Part shown: piece after piece, positions 1 to 10,472 of the stretch
Layout of the letters: each line of letters begins with the position of its first letter
Numbering within the stretch: the stretch's first letter is position 1
From: Helicostylum pulchrum
Lineage: Eukaryota; Mucoromycota; Mucoromycetes; Mucorales; Mucoraceae
Length of the DNA: 64,000 nt
Direction of reading: 5' to 3'
Assembly: GCA_025677825.1 (NCBI GenBank)
Contig: JAIXMO010000005.1
Span: forward strand, 372,001 to 436,000
The notes under the pieces: generated by a model
Told to the model about the DNA's origin: nothing
Databases searched by the model: none
The model's input: only the letters and a program-made list of their open reading frames with translations
Translations under genes and position numbers: made by a program

Positions 1-722
1 GAAGAATATATATGTATTTTTTTTTAAATTAAAATGAGAGAAAAATAAAAAAAAGAAAGAGAAAGATGCAACCCAAAGAAAAAGTAAATAATCACCCTTA
101 AAGATATGTACTATACATTAATCACATAATTACACCCTCAAAGCAAGTTTTTTATTTTACAGTTTTGTAAGGGGGAGAAAGGAATGGAACTTAGTATCTT
201 ATTTGATTGGTTAAGATCATTATACGCTATGATTGGTCCTATTTTTTCTCTTCTTTTTTTTTTTTTTTACTTCATGGGTCGTCATCGTTTTTCTCTTTCC
301 TTTTCTATTACGTCGACAACTTCTTTTTCGTCATCAAAAAAAAAATATTATTCCGACCTGAAAGCAAAGTTCACTTTTTTATCCAATAATATAAAGGGCA
401 AATAACTCAAAAAGCTATCAAGCAAATCAAACCGTAAGTCCCTTTTCCTTTCCACATAAAAAAAAAGAGATAGAGTGATAAAATGTTTATACAAGGGGGG
501 GAGAAGTTGGGGGCAAAAAGAGAAAGCTGGAGTACAAACATATAAAAAAAAAAATCACATATATAAATTTATCTGTTTTTTTCTTTTTTTTAAAAAAAGC
601 AAAAAGGAGAACGTAAAAGAATCCGTTTGTATTGACAAAAAAAAAACTTTCATAGAAAAACCTTCGACGTCACCACTTTTTTTTTTTTTTTTAAAACATA
701 CTCATATAATTTTCCAAGAAAT
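1..722. other. Intergenic and 5' region of the bZIP gene
   Basis: This stretch is AT-rich with many poly-A and poly-T runs. The open frames in it are short and low in complexity, so I see no credible gene. It ends in the promoter and leader of the bZIP gene, including a T15 tract and a CRE-like site close to the start codon. Confidence 0.6.
665..672 (+). promoter_or_regulatory. CRE-like bZIP site upstream of the bZIP gene
   Basis: The octamer CGACGTCA differs from the palindromic CRE (TGACGTCA) at one base. It lies about 50 bp before the start codon of the bZIP gene, whose basic region is of the CREB/ATF type that binds such sites. Autoregulation is an inference from position and motif only. 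Confidence 0.35.
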
Positions 723-1694
723 ATGTCTGAACCAACAAACGTTATTCAAGATACCAATTTATTAAATGATGGAACTAATCCTAGTAACCAACTTAAACGT
801 GCCGCTTCTACCGAGATGGAAGATACAAGAGAAGCAAAAGCGGTGAAATTAGAAATAGCACAAAGGGATGATTCTCACACAACTGAAACTACAGAAAAAG
901 AAGCTGCACAAGATGAAAGTACGACTTCTCAGAATAACAGTACGGAACCAACACAAGAACCAACACAAGATACTCATAAACCTGAAACAACTAGTTCACC
1001 TACTACTACTACCAACACCAACACCACCCCAAACAACACAAATAACAATAATAACAATAACACTATTTTAAGTATGACTAACGGTCCTACTCCTCCTCCA
1101 GGTTTACATTTATTATCTGATCCTCAACAACAACAATTGATTCAATCTTATGTTCAAGCACAAGGACAAGATCTTGCCAATTTGACTGCTTCTTCTTTAG
1201 CTCAAGCAATGGTTTCTCCCATTGCTGTACCCAACTTGGCAAGTAATTTACTTCATCAGCTTCAACAAGGTGGTAATGTGATTACAGCTTTACCCGGACC
1301 GCCTCAACTTCCATCTTCCGCAGGTCACGGCCATGCTAATGGAGGTAGTCCACTTGCAGAGGATGGTCCTGGAGGTACCAAGAGATCAGGAGGTAGAAGT
1401 ATGTCGAACGATGAACGTCGTCAACGTCGTTTATTGAGAAACAGAGTAGCAGCTAAAGAATGCCGTAAAAAGAAGAAGCAACATATTCATGAGATGGAGG
1501 AAAAGATTGTTCGTCTTGAAGAAGAAAATAGTAAGTTGGCTAAAGAAGTTGAAGAATTGAAAATGCAAGGTTCGGAAAGTTATAGGTTAATGAAGGAAGT
1601 GGAAGAATTGAATGCAAAGTTAGGGTTAGGGCACTTGTCTTCTACTACTGCTACTGCTATATTAAACGCTAGTCATCAGCAACAACAACAGCAG

Positions 1695-1725
<31 letters not shown>

Positions 1726-1916
1726 TGCATCATCAACCACAAAATACACAAGATTCTACTCCATCACCTCAACACCAACAACAACAACAACAACAGCAGC
1801 AACAAAATTCATCTTCATCTCCACATCTTTCACAACAATCTCCTGTTGATAACATCACTAGTAATAATAACCATCATAATAATATTAATACAAATTCAGG
1901 TAATTTATTACTTTAA
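723..1916 (+). CDS. bZIP transcription factor, CREB/ATF type
   Basis: Intronless gene for a 397-residue nuclear DNA-binding protein. The basic region lies around residues 229-250 and shows the invariant core N-R-V-A-A-K-E-C-R with flanking R/K clusters. It is followed directly by a leucine-zipper heptad segment to about residue 295 (EEKIVRLEEENSKLAKEVEE). The N-terminal half is rich in S, T, N and acidic residues, as in activation domains. The C-terminal part carries two glutamine tracts (about residues 319-335 and 352-362), encoded by mixed CAA/CAG runs that are likely length-variable. The NR-AAKEC signature fits CREB/ATF proteins better than the yeast AP-1 (Yap) type. The exact target genes cannot be told from sequence. 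The start is the first ATG after the pyrimidine-rich leader. Confidence 0.93.
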
Positions 1917-2136
1917 TAGTTTTAAAAACAATAAAATTAATAACACTTGTTAAAAAAACAAAAAAACGACGACAATGATAGATGCTTAAAAAGTCAATTG
2001 GAAAAGACATTTTTACGTATATAAAAGGTTATCTGAAGATAAAAATAAAATGAAGTATTACACAAAATATATACGTATATAAAAAAAAAGGGAATCCTCT
2101 ATGAAATCAGTACAATGGTTTATTATGCGGGGTTAG

Positions 2137-2865
2137 TTAGTAAGAAGAATATGTTAAATCGTCCTCAGATGACTAGAAGAAGAAAATATTAGTCTTTTTT
2201 AATAAGCAGTAAAAGAGAGAGAGAAAACTTACATCTTCATCATAATTACTAATGATAAATATTAAAAATTAGTAAGGGCAAATACAAAATAAAATACAAA
2301 AAAGGGCACTTACGGTTCACCTAGTACACCTTGAAGATCCCTTATTTGACTCTTTAAATCATTCTTTACATTAATCAAGTGTCGAATATGATCCACAGCT
2401 ACAAAAGAATATAATAAAGTTTAGTTCTCACGGTTACAACCAATGGAAATATAACAAAGTCTTTTTACATTTTTGTAAAATAAATGCTTCTGATCTATTT
2501 CCTTGTGTTAATGAAGGTACAATCTCAATCAATTGATCAAAACCTAATCGAATATTTTGTCGACGTTTCTTTTCTGAAGCAATGTGATTTGCTTTCTTTT
2601 CGGCATCCGTTAATAGTTCGTGAGGTGCTTTACGTCCTTTTCTTTCCTTTTTATCTTCTTCTTCTTCTTCCTCATCTAAAGCTTCTTGTCCGTAACTTCG
2701 TTTTCTAGTCGAGTTGGTAGTCTTGGAAGTATTGTCCCAGTCTCTTTTTTCTTGTTTGTCTTCGGGTATCATTAAAGCATTTAAAAAAGAAGCTTCTTGT
2801 TGTTGTTGCTGCTGCTGTTGTATGTTTTGTTGCTGCTGTATGTTTTGTGAGGGATATTGTGACAT
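2137..2865 (-). CDS. bHLH transcription factor, Ino4/MLX-like
   Basis: Spliced gene of four exons: 2865-2469, 2398-2314, 2248-2233 and 2172-2137. Every junction is GT-AG and frame-consistent, giving 177 residues. The third exon is only 16 bp, which automatic annotation could miss. The N-terminus has two glutamine runs. The bHLH follows, with basic residues ANHIASEKKRRQNIR (H-E-R binding positions present as H..E..R), helix 1 FDQLIEIVPSL, a short loop, and helix 2 spread over the first intron (EAFILQK + SVDHIRHL). A short coiled segment precedes an acidic tail. The SEKKRR basic region and compact size resemble fungal Ino4 and animal MLX, both dimerising class regulators; Ino4 controls phospholipid genes in yeast. 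That role is only inferred here. It is convergent with the bZIP gene. Confidence 0.85.
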
Positions 2866-3895
2866 GTAAATAATATATTGTATATAAAAAAAAGGGTAAA
2901 AAGAGAAAACCAATAACTTCGGAATAAATTGGTTCTATCAAATAGGATTACATGTGAAAAATGAAACTTTATAATGACTGTCCTTTTTTATGTAGGGCTT
3001 AAAAACCACCTTTGTGTATTTGACATGCGCATTCTCATATCATATAAATTTGGATAAAATACACACACCTTGCGCAATAAAAGCTTGTCACCCCCCATTA
3101 CTTGGTCATGTATGATTTTCTCAGGTTTATAAAGATCTGTGTAATATTCTCTCTTTTTGTATGTAATGTTCCAGGGGTGGCACTAAAGGTATTCAAAAAC
3201 CTCTCCAATCAAAAAAAAAAAAAAGAAAAAAAAAAAAGTCTATCTAATACAGGCACTACCATGATATACAAGCTTAATCAAATTGACAGCAAATCGAAAG
3301 AAACAAGAACGTGGAAGGTCTTTTTTTTTTTTACTTTAAAAGACAGGGTCCATATCTCCCTCTTTTTGGTGTGTATGTCAATTACGACATATACCTATTC
3401 AATATAAACTAGGAGCGAGACTACTTCATTATAATTATCATGTCTCGGTTCTAATTGATATACTTTAATGTATATACACACACTGCATTATTAATTAGTA
3501 TATCGAAAATATAGTTTTTGGGTTTCTAGTTGCTTATGAACAAGTATCATTGAGCATTTAGGAAAACGCATAGTAGAACGATTCTCCTTCAATACTTTCG
3601 CCCCCTTTTATATATAAATATATTCGCTCCTTATTTTTTTTTTATTACCTCCTATAAGAATGTCATATTCAACAAGAGAGATCTTCCACACGTGAGTAAT
3701 ACTTTTTTTCATTATTAACGAAACTTTGTACAAGCCTTTTTTTTTTTAATGTACTCAACAATAGAAATAAAATGAAGGGCCCTTATATAAATATATAAAA
3801 AGGGAGATGTTCCTTTGAAAAAAAAAAGAGGAATTAACGGTATAAGTTACCTTTTCTTTTGCTCTTGCTTTTGCTTTTTTTTTTAAAACGAAAAA
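2866..3895. other. Intergenic DNA
   Basis: No convincing gene. The 3102-3407 open frame is composed of homopolymer-derived codons and is likely spurious. A TATA-like tract (TATATAAATATATAAAAAGG, around 3784-3803) lies about 95 bp before the small secreted-peptide gene and may serve as its promoter. Confidence 0.5.
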
Positions 3896-4060
3896 ATGAA
3901 ACTACTTTTTATCTTCGCAGCATTACCTACTATAACATTGGCAGCAACATTCACCTGTAAAGCACTAAGCGAAGAATGTAGTGTAAATACCAGTCCCTGT
4001 TGTTCTTATACTTTTTGCGATGAATTTATTGGAAGATGTGTACCCACTGTGAAAACATAA
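3896..4060 (+). CDS. Small secreted cysteine-rich peptide with knottin-type spacing
   Basis: A 54-residue open frame, too short for routine gene calling. Residues 1-17 form a good secretion signal (K at position 2, hydrophobic core LLFIFAALPTITLA, small residues before the predicted cut near A16/A17). The predicted mature peptide of about 37 residues has six cysteines at 21, 28, 35, 36, 41 and 48, so the spacing is C-x6-C-x6-CC-x4-C-x6-C. This is the classical inhibitor-cystine-knot arrangement. It is known from many small secreted animal, plant and fungal peptides with protease-inhibiting, channel-acting or antimicrobial roles. No activity can be assigned from sequence. A TATA-like tract lies upstream and a poly-T/A-rich 3' region follows. 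I see no second copy in the window. It could be an effector or antimicrobial peptide, but this is inference. Confidence 0.72.
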   Translation: MKLLFIFAALPTITLAATFTCKALSEECSVNTSPCCSYTFCDEFIGRCVPTVKT

Positions 4061-4413
4061 ATGGAGCCTCCCTTTTTTTTCTTAATACATCACCTACTTG
4101 TAACATGAAATATCTATTATTTATTAGTGCAATTTATGTGTGAAAACAAGTTTATAATTCTAATAAAAAAAAAAGTACCTTTTTTTTTAAATGTGTAAAT
4201 GCACTTCAAAATGTCACCATGAAACACTTTAAAGGAGCGTTTATTAATTATGACATATTTTTATTTGTCTTGTAAAAATCGCTTCTTGCCTTTTTTGTTT
4301 GGCATGACTCATACGTGAGTATAACCTGCTTTTTTTTTTTTTCCTTTTGCCTCTTTTTTTTTTTAATGGGTAATCTCGAATCTTCTAAATACATACACAA
4401 GATAAAAAAGACA
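4061..4413. other. Intergenic DNA between peptide gene and F-box gene
   Basis: AT-rich with several T tracts and no credible open frame. An in-frame ATG at 4366 precedes the chosen F-box start; it sits at the very end of a T run with no purine at -3, so it was not preferred. Confidence 0.4.
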
Positions 4414-6339
4414 ATGACTGTTGAAAAACTACCAGCTGAAATATTATACCAAATATTCCAACATCTAGGTCCAAAAAAGAGTCAACTTTATGAATGTGCA
4501 GTTGTTTGCAAGTGGTGGCATTTACCCGCGATTCAATTATTCTGTAAGAACATTTTATTAAGACATGAGCCTCATAAGATCTGGACCAAACTAGCTTCTC
4601 AACAAGACAATATCAATGTAGGAACGTGGGTTCAAAAGTTAACTGTACAGTCGCATACTACCAAGTTAACGGACGATGAATTTTTATGCATATTGAATTA
4701 TATGCCGTATTTAAGAGTCATCGATCTGCGGTTGACAGTAGAGATATCCGATCAGTTTTCTAGCTTGGTTAAAAATAATCGTGTCGTATTGGACTACATT
4801 GAAGAACTTATATATTGTAAATGGGCAGAGAAGCACGTACAGTTTGTCGATTATTTTATTTGCGCCTATCAGTTTCGCGCGTCTTTAAAGTATTTGGAGT
4901 TAGGGTATTTGGATTATATTCATTTGTTAAACGCAAGGTCCGGTTCTGCAACAGAGTTTTTAAAAGAGTTTAAAAACTTGCAGTTTCTCTCGATCGATAA
5001 TAAGAGAGCTTCCGGTGGTACGCCTGATCTGCATATGTTTAGTGTCTTGGACTCTTGTAACAACAACTTAATTGAGCTATCAGTAGAAAATCATTTTACA
5101 GAACCAATCGATCAAGTATTGCTGATAAATTCAGTTACAAAGTTGAAGCATTTTAAAGCAAAAGTGTGTCATTTTACTCAATTTCATGCAAAATATGTCT
5201 CCCTCAACTTTCCAAAAGATTTAAAGACTTTCAAGCTTAAACTGTCTCAAACCAATGCTAGTCTTTGGGTATCCGAGAATACGGAGTCTGTAATGCAAGC
5301 GTTTGGGAAATATTTAAGTGAGGTCGCGCAAGTAGATATCGCTATTGCTGAATTAGGTGCTTTGAGTGAAACGGAATATGACGGGTTACAATCACATTTG
5401 ACCGTATCGAATTATTGGCAATTTATCGGTGCTATTATCTCTTTTAGTAAACCAGTGATGCATTGTCACCTCTCCATTACCGTAAAAGATTTAATATCAT
5501 ATCGAACATACCCTGGCATGCAAATAAAGCGAAACAAGACCAACGCGACTCTTTCTTATTCAATGGATACATCGCACTTGATTGAACGCAATGACTTGTT
5601 TACACCTAGGTTAGATGTAGGACCCTCTACAGCGGCAGATTTTAACACTCACGGTATCAATTCGATTCAAATCGTCATTACTACGCCCATGATATCAGTA
5701 GGTAAATGCTTGGACTTTTTAGAATCGATTTTACCAGTTTATCCTCACTTGCGTTTCTTGATGATTTCGTATTGGTATTTTAATGTATACGGAGAATATA
5801 TACTCAAGTTTGCTTCAGCACCTAGTATATTTGCATTGGACGTACCTATGTATGACGCAGACCCGTACTTTGATTTCCAAAATCAAACGTTTGAACCAAC
5901 TTCATCGAGCAGTACAACAGTAGAGAATTTTAAATACGTTCTGATGGAGAATTCAACACTGGTACCGTCGGATGTTAAAAGGATCGGATACTTGTTACCA
6001 CACATGAAGGTATTAAAGATTGTGGCGATTGAACAAAGCACGCAACCTCATGTTGTACTGGACCTAACAGGTATTGTTGAGTTGCAAAGATTGATATTGG
6101 ATTTTAGGTTCTTGGGTACCTTCCGTATCACGTATTTTCAAATCGAACAAGGGTCACAAATAAGATGTTGGAAAATATCGACAGATAGAAAGTCTTTTCA
6201 GGTAAAATCAATTAGTCCTCCCGATTTGAAGATGTCGACGGCATTGTTTATTCGTTTAAGGTGTAGGAATATAGATACTATTACTTTCTGCAAGTATGAT
6301 GAGTTTCTATTTCATGTAGGAGACGAAAAAAGTTACTAA
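4414..6339 (+). CDS. F-box protein with LRR-like C-terminal part
   Basis: Intronless, 641 residues from the chosen start. An F-box occupies about residues 4-45 (LPAEILYQIFQHLG, then CAVVCKWWHLPAIQLF). F-box proteins link substrates to Skp1-Cullin1 ubiquitin ligases. The rest is a long region with irregular leucine-rich repeats (for example LRVIDLRL, LKYLELGYL, LRFLMISYW) that probably form a solenoid for substrate binding. The start at 4414 puts the F-box at the N-terminus as in the other F-box genes of this window and has A at -3; a start at 4366 would add 16 residues. It is the intact relative, in architecture and size, of the broken genes at 10473-12305 and 37947-39774. The substrate is unknown. 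Confidence 0.85.
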   Translation: MTVEKLPAEILYQIFQHLGPKKSQLYECAVVCKWWHLPAIQLFCKNILLRHEPHKIWTKLASQQDNINVGTWVQKLTVQSHTTKLTDDEFLCILNYMPYLRVIDLRLTVEISDQFSSLVKNNRVVLDYIEELIYCKWAEKHVQFVDYFICAYQFRASLKYLELGYLDYIHLLNARSGSATEFLKEFKNLQFLSIDNKRASGGTPDLHMFSVLDSCNNNLIELSVENHFTEPIDQVLLINSVTKLKHFKAKVCHFTQFHAKYVSLNFPKDLKTFKLKLSQTNASLWVSENTESVMQAFGKYLSEVAQVDIAIAELGALSETEYDGLQSHLTVSNYWQFIGAIISFSKPVMHCHLSITVKDLISYRTYPGMQIKRNKTNATLSYSMDTSHLIERNDLFTPRLDVGPSTAADFNTHGINSIQIVITTPMISVGKCLDFLESILPVYPHLRFLMISYWYFNVYGEYILKFASAPSIFALDVPMYDADPYFDFQNQTFEPTSSSSTTVENFKYVLMENSTLVPSDVKRIGYLLPHMKVLKIVAIEQSTQPHVVLDLTGIVELQRLILDFRFLGTFRITYFQIEQGSQIRCWKISTDRKSFQVKSISPPDLKMSTALFIRLRCRNIDTITFCKYDEFLFHVGDEKSY

Positions 6340-6476
6340 TAAATAAATAAATTGCTTATTACAATCTTTTTATACATGATTAGAAGTTGGTAATTTTAAT
6401 TTATTTTTTTATATAATTAAAAGAAAGGATAATATAATACAAGTGAATATAATAAATTATATGTGTGTTTTTTTTC

Positions 6477-8113
6477 TCAATCATCAATGTCCATAGGATG
6501 ACTACTCCAAGAAGAATCATGAGCCTCAGCTTCATTATCTTTATCATTTTCATACCATTCACTATTATGAACAACTCTACTAGTACTTCTTTTTTCTTTC
6601 CCTCTTTCCGAATCGTCTTCGAGGTCTCTTTGTTCTTGTTCACCATCTAAAAAGCCTTGGATGTCGGGTGGTATCTCTTGCATTTGAATACTAGGAGCAG
6701 CATCTAAATATCTTAATTGTTCCATCACACGCTGTCTAACTTTTAATAAATAAGTTCTATCATTTTGATTTTCAACACGACCTTTTAAATGAGGATGTAA
6801 TTTATAGTCAGGTTTAAAGAAATCACGGTATTCGTTCGGGGGTAAATTTTCATCTAATTCAGTATCCACAAGTACTGATGTCTCGTATGTCCAGCATCGG
6901 GCGACATTTCGAACTGTATATCCACCGCCACCTACCACCAATAACGGAATATTAAAGTTTTTAATAATCTGTACACATCTACCATGCGCACGAATACTCA
7001 AATTAAAACAACCTAGTCGATCGCATCCTAATGAATCAGCTCCACACTGTAGAACAATAGCTGAAGGTTGAAATGTACCGATCACTGCATCAATCACTTC
7101 TTTAAATAACCAAACATATGCATCGTCATCAATACCATCTCGTAATGGTACATTCACTGAGTAATACTTTCCAAGTGATGAACCGACTTCATCAATATGT
7201 CCTGTACCCGGGAAAAAATCCCCGTTGTATTTATGAAATGAAACTGTCATAACGCGGTCGGTGGAATAAAATGCTTCTTGCACACCATCACCATGATGAA
7301 TATCAATATCTACATACAATACACGAGGAAAGTATCTGCTCTTAAAGTAAGTAAAAAAATAGAAATATATATCTTTCTCTGTCTCTCACCTTAGTAATTC
7401 TAAAGTTCCAAGTACAATATCATTGACATAACAAAATCCACTCGCTTCACTCTTTTTAGCGTGATGAAGTCCACCGGACCAATTAATACAAATGTCTGCT
7501 CCATTAGCTATTAATTTACGAGAAGCTTCAATGGTTGCACCTGCGTACCGTTGACAAAAGTCATAAATGCCATCAAAGATGGGACAATCATCACCCACGT
7601 TGAATTGTTGAAATAGTTTTTCGTACTTGTCTACATTATCTGGAGTGACACTATTTGTTCAAATGGGTTATACACATAATATAGGTGTGTGAAATAACTG
7701 AATATATATATACCTCTTTAAAAAGTCTACATAATCTGAGGAATGGAAATTCAAAATTTCATCGTCTGTTGCTCTTCTAGGTTGAAATATCTCCATTTTT
7801 TCATGAAGGCCGTATTGTAAGACCAAATGGTTGGTAAGAGTTAAACGATGTGGTTTCATTGGATGTCTTTCCTATACGAAAAAGATGAGTTTTTTAACGA
7901 TCTCTTTTTGAAATATATATACGAATATATATACTTTACGCCATAATGGTAATTGCCAACTCCTTCGTCATGAAAGTAAGCTACTCTGGTCTTGTTATGT
8001 GAAGCTAATCGTGTGTTGCCTGCTGTCATGTGTTTTTCTTTTAATACTGAGCGGTAATCTTCGCTAAACGTAGTTTCTTCAAAGTCGTCTTCATTATAAT
8101 TTCGACGTGGCAT
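6477..8113 (-). CDS. HOS2: Class I histone deacetylase, HDAC3/Hos2 type
   Basis: Four exons, 8113-7940, 7871-7714, 7650-7390 and 7338-6477, give 484 residues. The zinc-dependent deacetylase core is complete: the [20 protein letters not shown] loop with the tandem histidines, the metal ligands D and H in [13 protein letters not shown], the second aspartate in [15 protein letters not shown], and the [14 protein letters not shown] segment with the catalytic tyrosine. HDAC3/Hos2-type features include [12 protein letters not shown] and the tail region IENQN-like ([10 protein letters not shown]) with [13 protein letters not shown]. These separate it from Rpd3/HDAC1. Such enzymes remove acetyl groups from histones H3/H4 within the Set3/SMRT-type complex. 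The C-terminal tail (after about residue 400) is acidic and serine-rich. A long poly-T/A leader precedes the ATG. Confidence 0.94.
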
Positions 8114-8227
8114 TTTTTTTTTAGAAAAAGTTAAAAAAAAAGACAACAACAATAATAAAAAAAAAAGAATTTTTTCTTTAAAATACCACAAAAAAAAAGA
8201 GAAAAAGAAAGCAGTGTATGTAGTTTA

Positions 8228-9625
8228 TTACATGATTGTACAATCAGTATCTTTTGGTTTACCATTATTATCTCTTGTAGGTCTAGTACCAAGAGCTTGA
8301 CTTAATGTTTGTAATCTCGAAGTTGCTTTTAAATCACCATGTTTGGAAGCTACTCGATACCATTGAGTTGCCTCTTCTAAATTTGGTATAACGCCTACAC
8401 CTATTTCTGTATAATACCCGACTGCATATTCAGCTTTTGCTAAATCTTTATCAGCTGCCTTTCTTGCCCACAGATACGCTTCTTGATCCGTTTGATTTAA
8501 TACGCCTGGTGCACCGGTCAAGTACCAAGCAGACAAAGCCAACTCCGCATTGGGATCGTTTTGCTCTGCAGCTCTCGAATACCAGGCAATTGATCTCTTG
8601 GGATCGATAGGACAGTTTAGGTACCCGTTTTCATAGGCTAAACCTAATTTAACTTGAGAAGGAGCATATCCAAATTGAGCTGCTTGGGTAAATAACTCTC
8701 TAGCGTATTTTAAATCATGAATGACAGATGGAATTGAATTATCAGGTAGTTCGTATGCTAAGCCTAATTCATGTAAGGATTGTGGATGTTGCTCGCTTGC
8801 GAATTGAGTTGCTTTTAAAAACCAGGCGATTGCTTCTCGAGGATTCTTTGACTGAGATAATAACCCGTTTAATAAGATTAAACCTAATTTATACATGGCA
8901 GAAGGGTCAGATAAATTGGCAGCCTTTCTATAAAATTGCATAGCATAACGATAATTTCTTTTAGTGCCTAAACCCAATTCATAACATACAGCTACTCGGT
9001 AAGTAGACTCTGGATGACTTTGCTTCGATCCTTGCAAGTATAAACTAAAGGCTTTATCCAAATCAGCTTTTAAATCGTATAATCCACCACCATAACAATT
9101 TGCTAAAAAGAATTTGGCATCAACAAACCCATTTTTATACGAAGCTAGTTTTTTAATTATTTTAAGGGCTTCGTTGGTTAAGTTTTGTTTCAACTGAATG
9201 GATCGAGTAGGATCTTGGGGATTCAAATGCTTTACCGCATTCAACAAGTAACGGGCAAAAAAGAACTGGTCTTGGCTTTTAGTAGCTTCTTGTCTTAGTT
9301 TGTTGATGTTTTCAACTGTTATAATGGGGAATTCAGGATCGGTTGGTCCGGTTAGTCTTTGCATTCGGTTTTGACCGGCCTGAATAGCCACGGCAACTGA
9401 ACTATCGGGTAAGTAGTCACTGTCTTCTGGTTTCTCTCCTATTGGATAATAGGGCGCTACTAAACTAGGTGTAGAAGGTGTAGAGGTCGTAGGTGAATGG
9501 ATCATAATACGATGAGGTGGTATAGGTGGTGGTGGTGCGCTTGATGATACGCTTGAATTGGACGATTGGTTTGATACGTTGTAAAATCGTTGTTGTTCTA
9601 CATTGCTTACAGGTAATGTTGTCAT
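8228..9625 (-). CDS. Sel1-repeat protein, chitin synthase activator Skt5/Chs4-like, CAAX-ended
   Basis: Intronless, 465 residues from the ATG at 9625. An upstream in-frame ATG (9685) would add a phenylalanine-rich run translated from a homopolymer tract and was rejected. The N-terminal part is proline/serine-rich (PPPPIPPHR). From about residue 150 to 440 there are repeated Sel1 units, each with A-x-x-x-Y/L-x-L-G and A-x-x-W-Y/F-x-x-A-A patterns (for example AIAWFLKATQFA, SIAWYSRAAEQ, ATQWYRVASKHG). The protein ends in C-T-I-M, a CAAX farnesylation box. This architecture is that of Skt5/Chs4, the membrane-anchored activator of chitin synthase III at bud necks and hyphal sites. Mucorales may carry several paralogues, so orthology to a single yeast gene is not certain. 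Confidence 0.88.
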   Translation of the reverse strand: MTTLPVSNVEQQRFYNVSNQSSNSSVSSSAPPPPIPPHRIMIHSPTTSTPSTPSLVAPYYPIGEKPEDSDYLPDSSVAVAIQAGQNRMQRLTGPTDPEFPIITVENINKLRQEATKSQDQFFFARYLLNAVKHLNPQDPTRSIQLKQNLTNEALKIIKKLASYKNGFVDAKFFLANCYGGGLYDLKADLDKAFSLYLQGSKQSHPESTYRVAVCYELGLGTKRNYRYAMQFYRKAANLSDPSAMYKLGLILLNGLLSQSKNPREAIAWFLKATQFASEQHPQSLHELGLAYELPDNSIPSVIHDLKYARELFTQAAQFGYAPSQVKLGLAYENGYLNCPIDPKRSIAWYSRAAEQNDPNAELALSAWYLTGAPGVLNQTDQEAYLWARKAADKDLAKAEYAVGYYTEIGVGVIPNLEEATQWYRVASKHGDLKATSRLQTLSQALGTRPTRDNNGKPKDTDCTIM

Positions 9626-10472
9626 TATGTATAAAATAATAGAGAAAAAGGGAAAAAAAAAAAAAAAAACTAAAAAAAAGGGCAACTATAAAAAGAATTT
9701 AATATGGAATTAATTAGAGTTTTTTTTAAAAAAATTTACCTGTCAAAGTAAAAAAGAAAGAGAAGGTGGTGTTACAGCTAACAATTCATTCGTTTATTAA
9801 AAAATATAAAAAAATCCCTATTTTAATTTAAAAAACAAGAAAAGCTGCCTTTTTTTTTTTTTTTTTTTTTTTTTCGCTGTGTAGTTAAAAATGATATTTA
9901 AAACTATCAAAACGATCTTCTTGACAACCTTTTTTCTTTCTTTCGTGAAACGTAATACCACAGGAAAAAAAAAACCTGTTTTAAGCCAACGGTTGACGAC
10001 GGGCTGCATAAGATCACTAGGATGCCTATTGAATTCAGGAGGTCTTATAATATATAATTTATGTTTTTAGTATTACACTTAGTTTTTCGGATTCTTCAAT
10101 AACAAACAAGCTCCTTATTTTATCTCGAATATAGACATCTTTTTTCTTTTCTCTTTCTTCCTTTCTTTTCTTTTAACCGTGAATTCATATACAGTCAAGT
10201 ATATTTTATATTGTATGTGTACATCTTTCAAAAGGAGCTTTCCTGCGATAGAATAGTGTCAGTGCAAACAGATATTGTGAATAAAAGGCGTAAATTATGA
10301 TGAGCAACCAATTATTACATACAAAAATAAAAATAAAAATAAAAAAAATACTCCCCAGCAGAGTTCTTCCTCCTCAAAAAAATAAAAAGTATTATTACTA
10401 CAACATAGTCGCTATCAGGTTTAAAAATCAGCTATACTCTTAGTAGTAGTTGAAGTGCAATTTTTTATTCAT
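9626..10472. other. Intergenic DNA
   Basis: Contains long A/T tracts (T28 near 9850-9874) and no credible gene. The short minus-strand frame at 9818-10009 is mostly lysine and phenylalanine from homopolymers. Confidence 0.5.

Noticed and set aside
184..405. Phe/Ser-rich frame upstream of the bZIP gene
   Set aside because: Low-complexity translation of T-rich DNA; no start context or domain support.
6401..6650. Frames on both strands over the 3' end of the deacetylase gene
   Set aside because: Shadow frames of the coding sequence or of its 3' region.
8113..8191. Upstream ATG (8191) of the deacetylase frame
   Set aside because: It would add a hydrophobic F/L stretch from homopolymer translation; the ATG at 8113 gives the family-typical start.
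9818..10009. Lys-rich minus-strand frame
   Set aside because: Made of homopolymer A/T translation, in intergenic DNA.
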